A stretch of 64,000 nt of DNA from Xanthostigma xanthostigma (Eukaryota; Arthropoda; Insecta; Raphidioptera; Raphidiidae): contig OY754467.1 in NCBI GenBank assembly GCA_963575645.1, positions 31,741,108 through 31,805,107 on the forward strand, in the 5' to 3' direction. The position numbers and the translations under genes were made by a program. Below, piece by piece: positions 55,601 to 64,000 of this stretch (its first letter is position 1; every line of letters begins with the position of its first letter). The notes below the pieces were generated by a model. That model saw only the letters and a list, made by a program, of their open reading frames with translations, ran no database searches and was not told where the DNA came from.

Positions 55601-55677
55601 GGAGTAACTGGAGTAGCTACTATTCTTGGATTTTTTATATCCCATTGCATTAATGGCTGTTTAGATGGTGAGCCCAT
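49467..55677 (-). CDS. Irk: Inward-rectifier potassium channel (Kir / Irk)
   Basis: Four exons (55677-55511, 54730-54372, 53896-53201, 49669-49467) join in phase to 474 residues. The channel is a tetrameric plasma-membrane K+ channel that sets resting potential and K+ transport, for example in Malpighian tubules and salivary glands of insects. Visible features: a Pro-rich N-terminus with TPVTPGSP repeats (20-40); an amphipathic segment [16 protein letters not shown] (90-105); TM1 about 107-131; outer cysteines 154 and 186, the conserved Kir disulfide pair; pore helix and filter TIGYG (174-178); TM2 about 189-213; the RPKHRTQT lipid-contact region after it; and the immunoglobulin-like cytoplasmic domain to about 390. 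Gln204 occupies the position of Asp172 in mammalian Kir2.1, which predicts weak rectification. The end ESII fits a class I PDZ ligand. Insect genomes carry several Irk paralogues; I cannot tell which this is. Confidence 0.9.
50732..50893. mobile_element. Foldback MITE in Irk intron 3
   Basis: Arms of about 65 bp (50732-50797, 50827-50893) are inverted with about 92% identity: GTTCGTTCCRAGCAGCCAGC, AAACGGTTYCGAAACC, CACCCGCATGCGCA, TAGGTAAAAC. The loop is about 29 bases. It is GC-richer than the intron. Confidence 0.8.
52505..52552 (-). mobile_element. hAT-like element end in Irk intron 3
   Basis: Read on the minus strand, CAGTGTTTCTCAAAATATG then GGCGCCCCCTAGGAACC is a typical hAT-type terminus. 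The partner end was not found. Confidence 0.45.
53201..53896 (-). CDS. Irk: Irk exon 3 (TM2 and cytoplasmic domain)
   Basis: Acceptor TTTTTCAG|GTTATGG, donor TTTAG|GTAAGC; 696 bases covering residues 176-407. Confidence 0.93.
53897..54371 (-). other. Irk intron 2 (475 bp)
   Basis: GT-AG intron; no element recognised in it. Confidence 0.85.
54372..54730 (-). CDS. Irk: Irk exon 2 (TM1 to selectivity filter)
   Basis: Acceptor CACTAG|AAGCC, donor CATAG|GTAAGG. It encodes residues 56-175 and the first base of Gly176, so the intron splits the TIGYG filter motif. Confidence 0.92.
54731..55510 (-). other. Irk intron 1 (780 bp)
   Basis: AT-rich. It contains the 15 bp direct duplication and ATT-repeat foldback at 55436-55501 just inside the exon 1 donor. 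Confidence 0.7.
55436..55501. repeat. 15 bp direct repeats around an (ATT)n foldback
   Basis: AAAATACTTAAAGTA occurs at 55436-55450 and again at 55487-55501. Between them are 36 bases of ATAATAATAA... turning into ...TTATTATTATT, which fold on themselves. Confidence 0.85.
55511..55677 (-). CDS. Irk: Irk exon 1 (N-terminus)
   Basis: ATG at 55677, 55 codons plus 2 bases. The donor is AGAAG|GTGCTC, a weak GT site, chosen because it alone keeps phase with exon 2. Other N-terminal exons further upstream are possible. Confidence 0.7.
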
Positions 55678-56260
55678 TTTGTTTTATCATTACAATAGTC
55701 ACAAATACACGCACACTGACTACTTTTTCTTATTGATTTATTTATTTATCTTTTAATTAAAATAGAACGCCGACCAAGCATTTTACGTTATTAATTCCAA
55801 AATTAAAAATGAGTCAGTTCTAATAAACATAATATTTACACTTGTTCCACTATTGCAATTTATAAAAACACAATTAATTTTAAAACATTCTCACGTCCAC
55901 AAATAAATAACAACTGAGACGTAACAACTGTTGAATGCATTGAATTTTTAAATATCCCTCCAGTTATTACGACGTGCGAAACTGGCTAAAATAATTTGAC
56001 TATATTCTTCTTAGCATAAAATTGCTAAAAGATGATAATTTATTGATGTTAAACAGATGTGACGTCAATTATTTGAACTAGTTATTACAAGAAAATAAAG
56101 TAAAGAATATCACACTTAAAAACGATAATTTGACTAAGTTGACTAAATAATCCGCAAAATTAATAAGATAACACTAAAAACTTTTTCAAAACTATGATTA
56201 ACACTTAAAATTTCAAATGACCGAAAGGTTTTAATTTTTTTTAAATTTTATATACATTAT
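55678..56260. other. Upstream of Irk exon 1
   Basis: AT-rich, probably 5' UTR or first intron; no promoter motif or further exon could be identified. Confidence 0.4.
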
Positions 56261-56479
56261 TCAAATCTTTGATTAATGTCTGTTTAGTACTCTTCAATAA
56301 ATAAAATTATCGACAATTTTTTCAGAAAATTATATTAACAAAAATGTATAATTATAATTCAATAAATTTACGGTTCGGTCCAGATTTGGAGCTTTTTCAG
56401 AATTGAGCTAAAAATATAAAAATTAATTAGTAAGTACCTGGGTGACCGAGCTTTGCTCGGAAAGTTAAATAAAATACCT

Positions 56480-56612
56480 ACTCAAATCTTTGATTAACGT
56501 CTCATTAGAACTCTTCAATAAATACAATTATCGACCAATTTTTCAGACAATATATTAACAAAATATAATTAATACATGTCTGAAAAATTGGTCGATAATT
56601 TTATTTATTAAA
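56480..56612. mobile_element. Small palindromic relative nested at 56.5 kb
   Basis: ATCTTTGATTAACGTCTCAT, TCTTCAATAAATACAATTAT and ACCAATTTTTCAGACA are followed by the inverted TGTCTGAAAAATTGGTCGAT. It lacks the CGTTTCGG core. Confidence 0.65.
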
Positions 56613-56654
56613 ATACCTACTGATATGCTGATATCGCCAAAACTTTGAGAACCG

Positions 56655-56745
56655 TAGGTTCTCTGTCGCTTCCCTTTGTGGAGCCTACGTCTCCACCTTG
56701 GTTACAGTCTTACCTCGCGGGGCTGCGCTCGTTTAATAATATAGG
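56655..56745 (+). repeat. RTE-type repeat fragment
   Basis: GTGGAGCCTACGTCTCCACC, TTGGTTACAGTCTTACC and CGCGGGGCTGCGCTCG match the 7325 family. Confidence 0.5.
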
Positions 56746-57062
56746 GATTAGTTTCTAAGAGAATTCAGTTCCAAAGAAAGAAAAAAGTAATTTTTTCTTT
56801 CTTTTAAGGTACTTACAATTAATATATTATCTATGACTATACGTCTATACTGATTAAAAATTGTTTGTGTTTATTTTTTCATTAATATTTCATTAATTTA
56901 AAAAACTAAACTCAATTCTATTAGAAACTAATTAATTTTTATATTTTTAGCTTAATTCTGAAGATCTAAATCCGGACCGAAACGTAAATTTATTGAATTA
57001 TAATTATATATTTTTGTAAATTATAATTGTCAAAAAAATTATTTGATAATTTTATTTGTTTA

Positions 57063-58230
57063 TTTACATTATATTAATATTTGCGTATTTTAAAATAACA
57101 CGCGCACTTGTCCAGCATGGACCATCACGACCAGCACAGCACAAACATGCAACTTGTCACACAATAGACCAGCATAAACAAGCACAAACTAGCAAATTTT
57201 AGTGCGGGATCACGGACGACACATCTCTAGCACAGTGGACAACTTGCAGACGACCGACTGACGGTCGTTGCTGATTGCAGGTGCTGGTCTTATGTGAAAT
57301 ATTACGTTAAATAACATGGGTACCTTCAGAACTGTGCGCAATCTTTAAATCGTACTGGAATAAAATTACACTGCTAACTGGGAAAAAATATCAAAGTTTA
57401 AAAATAAAATAAAAATTATAATTCGAAACCATTGATTACCAAGCAGTAATTAAAAATTTGAAACAATGCTGGTGTTATCGGCTATTTTGAAATCAGATAA
57501 AGTTAAAAAACATACCGTGCACATTTTTTTTATTTGATAAAAAAAGAACAAAAAAATACCGCATGTGATAATTCAGAGTGTGAAAATGAATAGCGACTGA
57601 ACAGATTTTTAACAGGTGGAAGTTTCAGTCTGAAAAGTATTAAATTAACTACGTTAATAAAGCTGGACCTTTTACTAATGTATTTAATTACATAATCCAG
57701 GGTTGAACAATGCGTTATCAACAACAAAAAATGTATATTATACATTTTACATATCGATTCCAATCTATTCCAATATCACAAAGTTTGGTATTTGTCATGG
57801 ATCAGTAACTACTAAACCGATATGTTGTTAAATGTTAAGACAAAAGGGCAATGAATGGTGAGCGAAAACGTAAAGCAAGTCGAGAATCCTGCATGCGATT
57901 TTGGAGCGAAGTTGGCGAAGGTTGGCATTAAACTGCATAGAGGATAAATGAGAAATTTGTTGCTCTTAATTTTTCATTACCAAATTAAAATCTACCCGGA
58001 CGAAACTATTAGATAATGGATAACATATACATATTGTACATAATAGATGGTCGACATAAATATAATATACACACAACGGTATTGGGATCTTTTATTTCGT
58101 TTTTTGTTTTTTTTTGTATTCTGTTTAACGGGGAAACGGACATCAAATTTTTGTGTCTGTGTGTTTGCACCGGGATCACTCCAAAATGACTAGACCAGCC
58201 TTGAAAACACTTTGTATACCTGCTATCAGT
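57063..58230. other. Intergenic, nothing recognised
   Basis: Around 57105-57215 short near-repeats of CCAGCATGGACC, ACCAGCACAGC and ACAAACTAGC occur. No gene. Confidence 0.4.
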
Positions 58231-58232
58231 AA

Positions 58233-58688
58233 GGCTAGTTTACACAGTGCGAGCTGCTGACCAGACAGTAGACAGCTACTCGGCTTGTCTACTCGTACGC
58301 CAGTAGCTCGGCTCGCCTTTGCTGTCTACACAATACGAGTAGCTGCTGTCCAGTCTTGCGAGTTGCCACGATGTCGAATTCGTTAAACATTACGCAGGCG
58401 CAGCACAAAACACGGGTTCCGCTTAGTAGACTATCCCGCTCGCACTGGCGAGCTACTGCCGAACGCGTCCAAACGATGCGAGCGACGGCTGAGCTGCTGT
58501 CATGTACGAGTTGCTGGCGGGCGAGCATGCGAGTGAAAACAAAAAATGTTGAAGTAACTCGGATGCGAGCTACTGTCTAACTCGCACGGGCGAGTTACTC
58601 GTAAGTGACGTCCAAACAGTGCGAGTTACTGCAGTGCAGCTACTCGGCAGGCTGACTCATACGCTAGCTCGCACTGTGTAAACTAGCC
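58233..58688. mobile_element. GC-rich MITE built of GCGAGYTACTG repeats
   Basis: GGCTAGTTTACACAGTGCGA (58233-) is inverted exactly at the right end (to 58688) for about 22 bp. AGTA lies on both sides (58228-58231, 58689-58692). The interior repeats GCGAGCTGCTG, CGAGTTGCTGGCG, GCGAGCTACTGC, CGAGTTACTCG and their complements at least twelve times. ORFs of 74-79 codons on both strands are by-products. Confidence 0.8.
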
Positions 58689-60240
58689 AGTACCTAAGCG
58701 CAAGTGACAACGATCAAAAGCTACTACAGTGTGCTCTCTCTCTATCTAAGAAAACTCTCGCTTAGAACACCATTCTTTTTCTATTCATTACAAATAAGGA
58801 AGAGGTATAGCTGCATCGATGCACACATCCTTAATTCGTTCTCAGCCAAATAGGGTACATGCTTTGTATAATTTTAATTATGCTAAATATTACATACATA
58901 AGCTCTGCCTAATTTATACATAAATTGACAGTGAGGACCTCTCTGAAAAAGTTCTGTCAGTATATATGAATTCATAATCAAAAAAATGTACACGTAAAGT
59001 ATTGAATACAAAATCATAGTATCAGGAGAACATGTACACGATGAGGGATGGTACTTTACATTTAAATTAATATTAGGAGAACATAAGGGCATAGAAGGTA
59101 TTCTTAAGCAACGATGATTTCTTGTAACAACTTGCTTTTGATAATGGCACACAGTGTTATATAAATTTCTTTCCACTTCGTCTCTAAGCTAATATTTGCT
59201 TTTTTATTTGGAAGAAAAAAAAACAAGAACTTTGATTGCCATAATCATTAACACATACTTACAAGTTTCAGCAGTAGGCATCAAATATAATAATAAATGC
59301 AAAATCGTTAGAGATAAATCATTAATTAATTTTTCCGTTTCAGACGTACTACAAACACTAGGATGGCAGAAATGTTGAAAAGAAGAGACCCAAGAAAATT
59401 TAGAAAGTAAGATAAAAGAAATATCGTTGATTTTGTCAATTAAAGCTAATCTAAAAGCTCACTTGTTCGAAAACAACTTTTAAAAATTTAAATTTAGATG
59501 CCTCTTGCATATAAATCCAGACACCTGACGTATCTTTAAATGTTGTTGTATCTGTGTTGAAATATACTGTTAAATGCGTTAATTATTAAAGTAATTATCC
59601 ATCATACGCCAAAATAAACAAATATATGATATGGCGGTAATTATATCATTCTATTTTTTTCACATCAACCTATTAAAAATCTTTCAATGTTGTTACTGGA
59701 CCTTGTATTTATTATTACCAGATAATCGAGCACAAAATTGAAGTGCGTAAATAAGTATATCTGAATGGCCAATTATTAACATGGAGCAAATTTATTTTAT
59801 TTTAGCGCGTTTATTTTATTTTTTTATTTATCAGAACCGGAATCTAATATGATATTAATCCTGATGATAGCTAATCAATACTAATAATAAAACTTTAAAA
59901 GAGCGTGTGTCTGTCTTTTTCCGGTTTCAATGAAAGACTCCTCAACTCAAAGAAAAATACTACTTTATAATCAACTTCGTCCTCGTTAAGGTAGAATTCT
60001 CATCCAAAAATACTAGTTTACATATCTAGGGATGAAAGTTGAGTTTTTTTGTAAGTTCTTTCCATATAACATAAAAAAATAATATTCAAACATTTTAAAA
60101 TCTGAAAAATGACATTAAAAATCCAGGGTGGTAAATGGTGCCAACTAAATTATGTAATGCCTGCGTATATTTAATTCAATAAATCTTATCTTTATTATCT
60201 TATATATCTATTATTGGATGAATCTCATATTATACGAGTA
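58689..60240. other. Intergenic with an RTE-type fragment at 59.88 kb
   Basis: CTAATAATAAAACTTTAAAA followed by GAGCGTGTGTCTGTC at 59880 resembles RTE/LINE-derived repeats of insects. The 97-codon ORF at 58883 has no domain. Confidence 0.4.
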
Positions 60241-60244
60241 TGTA

Positions 60245-60666
60245 AAGGCCACTGCACACGAGGCTAGAAACGCTGCTAGATTCCTTGCTAGATTTGCCTA
60301 CTAGTTTTCTAGCGTTGGTTTTATTGATCGCTGTTAAGTACTCGCTTCACACGAGACTATTTTTCAAGTTTGTTTTGTGGATAGATCTGGTGCGCGCGCA
60401 GTGATAGAATATAAACACAGAGCAAAACGTGTCTGTTGTCTGGCGTGGGCGTTTGTCAAGTGCCCACGTGAAGATACTGCTTCCTGATTGGTTCTCGCTC
60501 ATACCTAGCCGCAAATCTAGCAGGAAAAATAGCCCCTGCTCTAATTTTAAAACCTATCTTCTGAGCTAGCAAGGCAGCCCGCAGTGACGTCATTTCCAGC
60601 TTCGTACCCAGCCTACCGGCTAGCAGAACTCCTAACAGCGTTTCTAGCCTCGTGTGCAGCGGCCTT
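60245..60666 (-). mobile_element. TGCACACGAGGC MITE, copy 3
   Basis: AAGGCCACTGCACACGAGGC (60245-) and inverted AAGGCCGCTGCACACGAGGC (to 60666) extend through TAGAAACGCTG. The interior is inverted relative to copy 1 (TTCCTGATTGGTTCT, TGACGTCA). TIR identity is about 97%. Confidence 0.8.
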
Positions 60667-60819
60667 AGCATTATGTTGAAACAGGACCAGCAAGTTTTAA
60701 TAATCGCACGAGGTATATATAGTATTATTTGCACGTTACCTTCTATAAAACAGCTGATTTTCACATCATTTCTAAAATTATTGACAGTTCATCTTTGAAC
60801 AAACAACATTTCCAGTAGT

Positions 60820-60960
60820 AAGTTATAAAAAAAAAGACATCAACTGACAGACAAGCATATGATTTACTATAGAATTGGTATAGCGCTACCAATTTTGTTT
60901 TACATTGCAGCACTAGTGAAGAATGGGTCACTGTAGGTGTCTGCATAAATGCATGTAAGG
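60820..60960 (-). repeat. Relative of the 62.4 kb palindrome
   Basis: AACTGACAGACAAGCATATG, ATTTACTATAGAATTGGTAT and GCACTAGTG match phrases of 62437-62616. Confidence 0.5.
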
Positions 60961-61960
60961 CAGCTATTTTATACAGGGTAGTAACTATATATATATATGT
61001 AGCAAACATAGTCGCGAGTACAGGATAGTTTTAAATAAATTGGAACAGGTTAACTACAAAGTAATTTTGTTTCGCATAATAATTTGTAAATTTTCTCACA
61101 TTATTCACGAGTTTTAGCAAAAGAAATATATTCTGAAGTTTCAATTAAAACAGAATATCAAAAATTGCGAATTATGAAATCAATTAATAATAATTACCAA
61201 TATTTCAATGATATGCAAGCACTGTGAAGAATAATTATCTTAATACAATGTTGAAATCAGAGTTCAGTGAACGTGATGATACTTAAATAAGAAAAAAGTA
61301 CGAAAAAGAGATACGAGTTGGTAATAAAAATGTACGGCATGTGCTGTTATTGTAATCAAATTAATTATAGTGGTGATTTAATAATTCCCGTGCTTCAATT
61401 GTTCCAACATAAAGCGCTATAAACAAGTGCCATCAAAATAAATGACTGTACATAAAAGAGCTTTTATTGCAATGGTCTTGAAGAGCGTGGAAAATACAAA
61501 ACGATCGAAAAACATTACTAGTTAAAGTTTCAACCTTTGAGTATCCATAAAATTTATTAATGATTAGTTTTAAGCGTCGTATTTATTACATAAATTAATA
61601 TAACAAAAGAAAACAGTAGGTAGGCTATAGACTTATTATACGATGTGGACAATTTTTAGTTGAACTAGCCAGTTCCGTTGGCCAAACAAAATATGAATAA
61701 AGAATATAAAGCTCGACCCCTACAAAACAGCTGCTTTTTATGTCTGTAAAGCGGTTATAATATGACCCTTTTTTGGACTAGTGCATAAAATAATAGAAGT
61801 TATAGAAGACCAATTCCAAGAATAAATAATTTTTATATCTCTGTTAGTTGCCATTTAAATCCATAATATGATGGACAGAGATCAGAGCAGACCCTGAACA
61901 GTACACATAAATACCAATAGGTATGACCGAATGTAAACTCTCAAAAATATTAAAAATACA
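60961..61960. other. Intergenic, nothing recognised
   Basis: AT-rich, no gene or repeat seen. Confidence 0.45.
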
Positions 61961-61964
61961 CCTA

Positions 61965-62290
61965 TTATGACGTAAAAATCAGCTATTTTATAGTAGGTAG
62001 TTGAAAAAAATTGGTTGTCTGTAAAGTCGGTTTACGGACGATAGTTTTACGTGATAACGTATTCCGCTCGAATATCATATTTAATAATGCACGCACAGGG
62101 TCAGGCGGAACGTTACGGCGGAACGGAACGTTACACTTTTTCGTGCGTGCAGCTGGTGTTTCATCAATTTATAAGACGTTATCACGTCAAGAAAGAAAAT
62201 ATATATCTTGTACGTAATGCTATTATTACACGTGTGATTGTTAAGTTCGTTGACGCTAGTGTAACACAATGTCACAACTCGTAACATAAT
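61965..62290 (+). repeat. TTTTATAGGAGGTAGG-family copy interrupted by insertion
   Basis: TTTTATAGTAGGTAG ends at about 62000, and AAAATATATATCTTGTACGT, TTACACGTGTGATTGTTAAG and GTCACAACTCGTAACATAA resume after 62195. The order otherwise matches 63095-63210. Confidence 0.55.
62005..62190 (+). mobile_element. TTGGTTGTCTGTAAAG repeat, copy 2
   Basis: It matches 34319-34530 from AAATTGGTTGTCTGTAAAGT to GACGTTATCACGTCAA. A short duplication, GGAACGTTACGGCGGAAC, is specific to this copy. It splits another repeat, which shows it as a mobile unit. Confidence 0.65.
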
Positions 62291-62436
62291 AACTGCATTT
62301 ACATACGAGATGTATAAACTATTATTTTGCACTATACTCCCTATAAAATAACTTCTTTTCATAGACGTATAATTGTATGCCTGTTTAAATGCATTTAAGC
62401 AGTAAATTATTTTGTATTAGTAGTATTGTAATAAAA

Positions 62437-62616
62437 AAATTGACTGACAAATAGTGATTTACTATGGAATTTTTTAGCACGGTAAAGTTGTAAATTTTAC
62501 TGTACATATCACACTAGTGCTGTATTTTTTTTCTTTCTCTCTTTAAAATAAAAAAAAACTGATCGTGATATACCAATTCCATAGCAAATCACTGTTTGTC
62601 TGTCAGTTCTTTTTTT
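62437..62616. repeat. Palindromic repeat, ~38 bp arms
   Basis: ACTGACAAATAGTGATTTAC and TATGGAATT are inverted on the right as ACTGACAGACAAACAGTG and CTATGGAATTGG. Confidence 0.65.
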
Positions 62617-62639
62617 ATAACCTATTAGCGCCCCGGTCC

Positions 62640-62887
62640 GGATTCACCCGAAATTTGTAGTTTGTCACCGTTTTTTCGTCGACTTTTATTACAAAATTTG
62701 TCTCCACGAAAAGCCATTTTATTTTAACGCGACAATATAATATAGCCTATGTCCATACTGAAGATTCATTCAAAATAGTTGTAAAATAGTTTTTCAAATA
62801 GGTGCAATGGTTCCGGAGATTACCTACCCTCCACTTCACATTCACACAAACTCACAAAATTCACACTCTCTCTTTATAATATTAGTA
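62640..62887 (+). mobile_element. RTE-type LINE/SINE tail
   Basis: CGCGACAATATAATATAGCC, CTATGTCC, GGTTCCGGAGATTACC and a final CTCTTTATAATATTAGTATA make the typical 3' end of arthropod RTE-like elements. A palindromic element abuts its last base. Confidence 0.6.
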
Positions 62888-63035
62888 TATATGTTACGGT
62901 TAATACAAGAAAGTAGTTAATTCGCGAATTAATCGGCTAATTACCCGAATTAACCAATCCTTGACGTTGGTTAATTCGGGTATTAGCCGGTTAATTCGCG
63001 AATAAACTACTTTCTTGTATTAACCGTAACATATA
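62888..63035. mobile_element. Palindromic element with ATATATGTTACGGT ends, copy 2
   Basis: Arms of about 67 bp (62888-62956, 62967-63035) are inverted: TATATGTTACGGTTAATACA, AGAAAGTAGTT, AATTCGCGAATTAA, CGGCTAATTACCCGAATTAA. Within each arm TTAATTCGCGAATTAA or its like is itself palindromic. The end phrase equals that of 2697-2871; the arms beyond are different. Confidence 0.7.
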
Positions 63036-63059
63036 GATTCGAAGTGACGTCAGCTCAGA

Positions 63060-63230
63060 AGTGAACTGTCCAAAGTTTTGAAAATGAGGTGAACAATAGC
63101 TTTTTTATAGGAGATATGCAAAAATACCATATATACCTCATACGAAATGGTATTACGACTCATGTGAATGTTAAAACTCGTCGGCGCTCCTTTTAAACAT
63201 AATGTCATAGCTCGTCAGATAATAACCATT
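63060..63230 (+). repeat. TTTTATAGGAG-family copy
   Basis: AACTGTCCAAAGTTTTGAAA, ATGAGGTGAAC, TTTTTTATAGGAGATATGCA, ATGGTATTACGACTCATGTG; matches 8770-8890. Confidence 0.5.
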
Positions 63231-64000
63231 AATAATTATTTGTACCCTATACTTATAACACACAATATATAACACATGACAATTTTCTTACTCATTCACC
63301 ACAAAACAAAAATGATAGAACGCCCCCACATAATAATCTAAGAATAATGCATAACGCAAACACAATTTGCAATCTTAATAAATTCAATACATTTAAATAA
63401 TGCTAACGTAATAAATAACTTTTCAAAAATGCAAATAGACTTTTAATCAAACCACTAATAAATAAAATTGCTATTGTAAACTATTTTCCACAAAATTAAA
63501 TAATCAATTAACACTCAATTCGCTCTAATAAATTTATTATAACAATTCACAATAATTTAATTTTTCACATTTAAAATATATTAAACCGGTACGTGCTAAT
63601 ATTTCCCAATTTATTCACAAATCACACAAAAAAATGAAAACACAATCGTACGCAAAACAAACCAACATTAATTTGTTTACAGTCGAATTGCAACTGACAC
63701 ATAAAACAAATGAATTGAAATAAATATTACATCGTGTGATATAGGTGATATTTTTTTTTACTTTTTTCCATGTATAAGTTGCGGTTATCAGTAGTCATTG
63801 CCTCTCCTTGAAAGATTATCACAAATATGTATTAAAAAGTCTCGTGATTGTCGCGGTTTGCTCATTTGATGCGATATTGTCGTTCGCGCGCGGAACATCT
63901 GAACGTCAGAAACATATGAATATAGTTTGTGTACCTATTTACATGTGCATATAATATGTTCACTTGTTTGTGTTGTGACATTTTCTCATATGAGAGACAT
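63231..64000. other. Intergenic, nothing recognised
   Basis: AT-rich to the window edge. A short GC-richer stretch at 63840-63910 (GTCGTTCGCGCGCGGAAC) might belong to a promoter, but nothing supports it further. Confidence 0.4.

Larger units (their letters stand above)
56264..57062. mobile_element. Palindromic element with CGTTTCGG core, copy 2, interrupted
   Basis: Left arm (56264-56432) and right arm (56933-57062) are inverted: ATAATTATAATTCAATAAAT, TTACGKTTCGGTCC, AATTCTGAAGATC-like and AAATATAAAAATTAATT. Between them lie a GGGTGACCGAGCTTTGCTCGG segment at 56449, a third, inner copy of the outer arm at 56480-56612 and an RTE-type fragment. Confidence 0.7.

Overview
The window is a piece of an AT-rich insect genome. 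It holds one host gene and is otherwise filled with transposable elements. The evidence for an insect is a four-exon inward-rectifier potassium channel gene of insect Irk type, GT-AG introns, a tRNA-headed SINE, mariner, hAT-type and RTE-type remnants, and repeat phrases (GGGTTCCGTACC..., CCGACTTCAAAAAAGGAGG) that I recall as common in Lepidoptera and Hemiptera. The LINE ORF1 and the GGQNKN-type transposase remind me of aphid and other hemipteran genomes, but I cannot fix the order without a search.

Layout. 1-740: 5' end of a LINE on the minus strand. 740-4900: a LINE tail, several foldback repeats, a terminal-inverted-repeat (TIR) MITE and a solo LTR flanked by ATAT duplications. 4834-6204: an internally deleted mariner carrying an inserted hairpin-ended element. 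7300-14500: RTE-type tails, two copies of the CCGACTTCA family with 3' palindromes, nested MITEs at 8.9-10.2 kb and a complete SINE. 15.9-18.5 kb: a palindromic MITE, a hAT-like MITE and a 677 bp TIR element. 19450-22840: a complete-looking DNA transposon with TIRs, TTAT target duplications and a two-exon transposase gene of about 679 codons. 25-34 kb: MITEs, hairpins, a second SINE copy and a 31 bp tandem array. 34-42 kb: palindromic repeats, two more copies of the hairpin-ended element and a GGGTTCCGTACC element with internal tandem repeats. 42-47.5 kb: mostly unremarkable AT-rich DNA. 47.5-49.45 kb: a hAT-like element with a tRNA-like unit, a perfect 52 bp-arm palindrome and an inner MITE with an exact 8 bp duplication. 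49467-55677: the Irk gene on the minus strand. 56-64 kb: further palindromic elements, TIR MITEs and an RTE tail.

Only two genes look expressible: Irk (474 aa, all splice phases agree) and the transposase of the 19.4-22.8 kb element. Irk would set resting K+ conductance; its 3' UTR must run straight into a hAT-like MITE.

The most unusual pattern is at the level of repeat families. In at least three families, copies share their bodies or end motifs, yet their hairpin arms are internally matched and differ in sequence between copies; in one pair the loop is also inverted. This looks like concerted arm replacement at hairpin ends, and I know of no standard name for it. Element boundaries are by eye and mostly good to about 5-20 bp unless a duplication is quoted.
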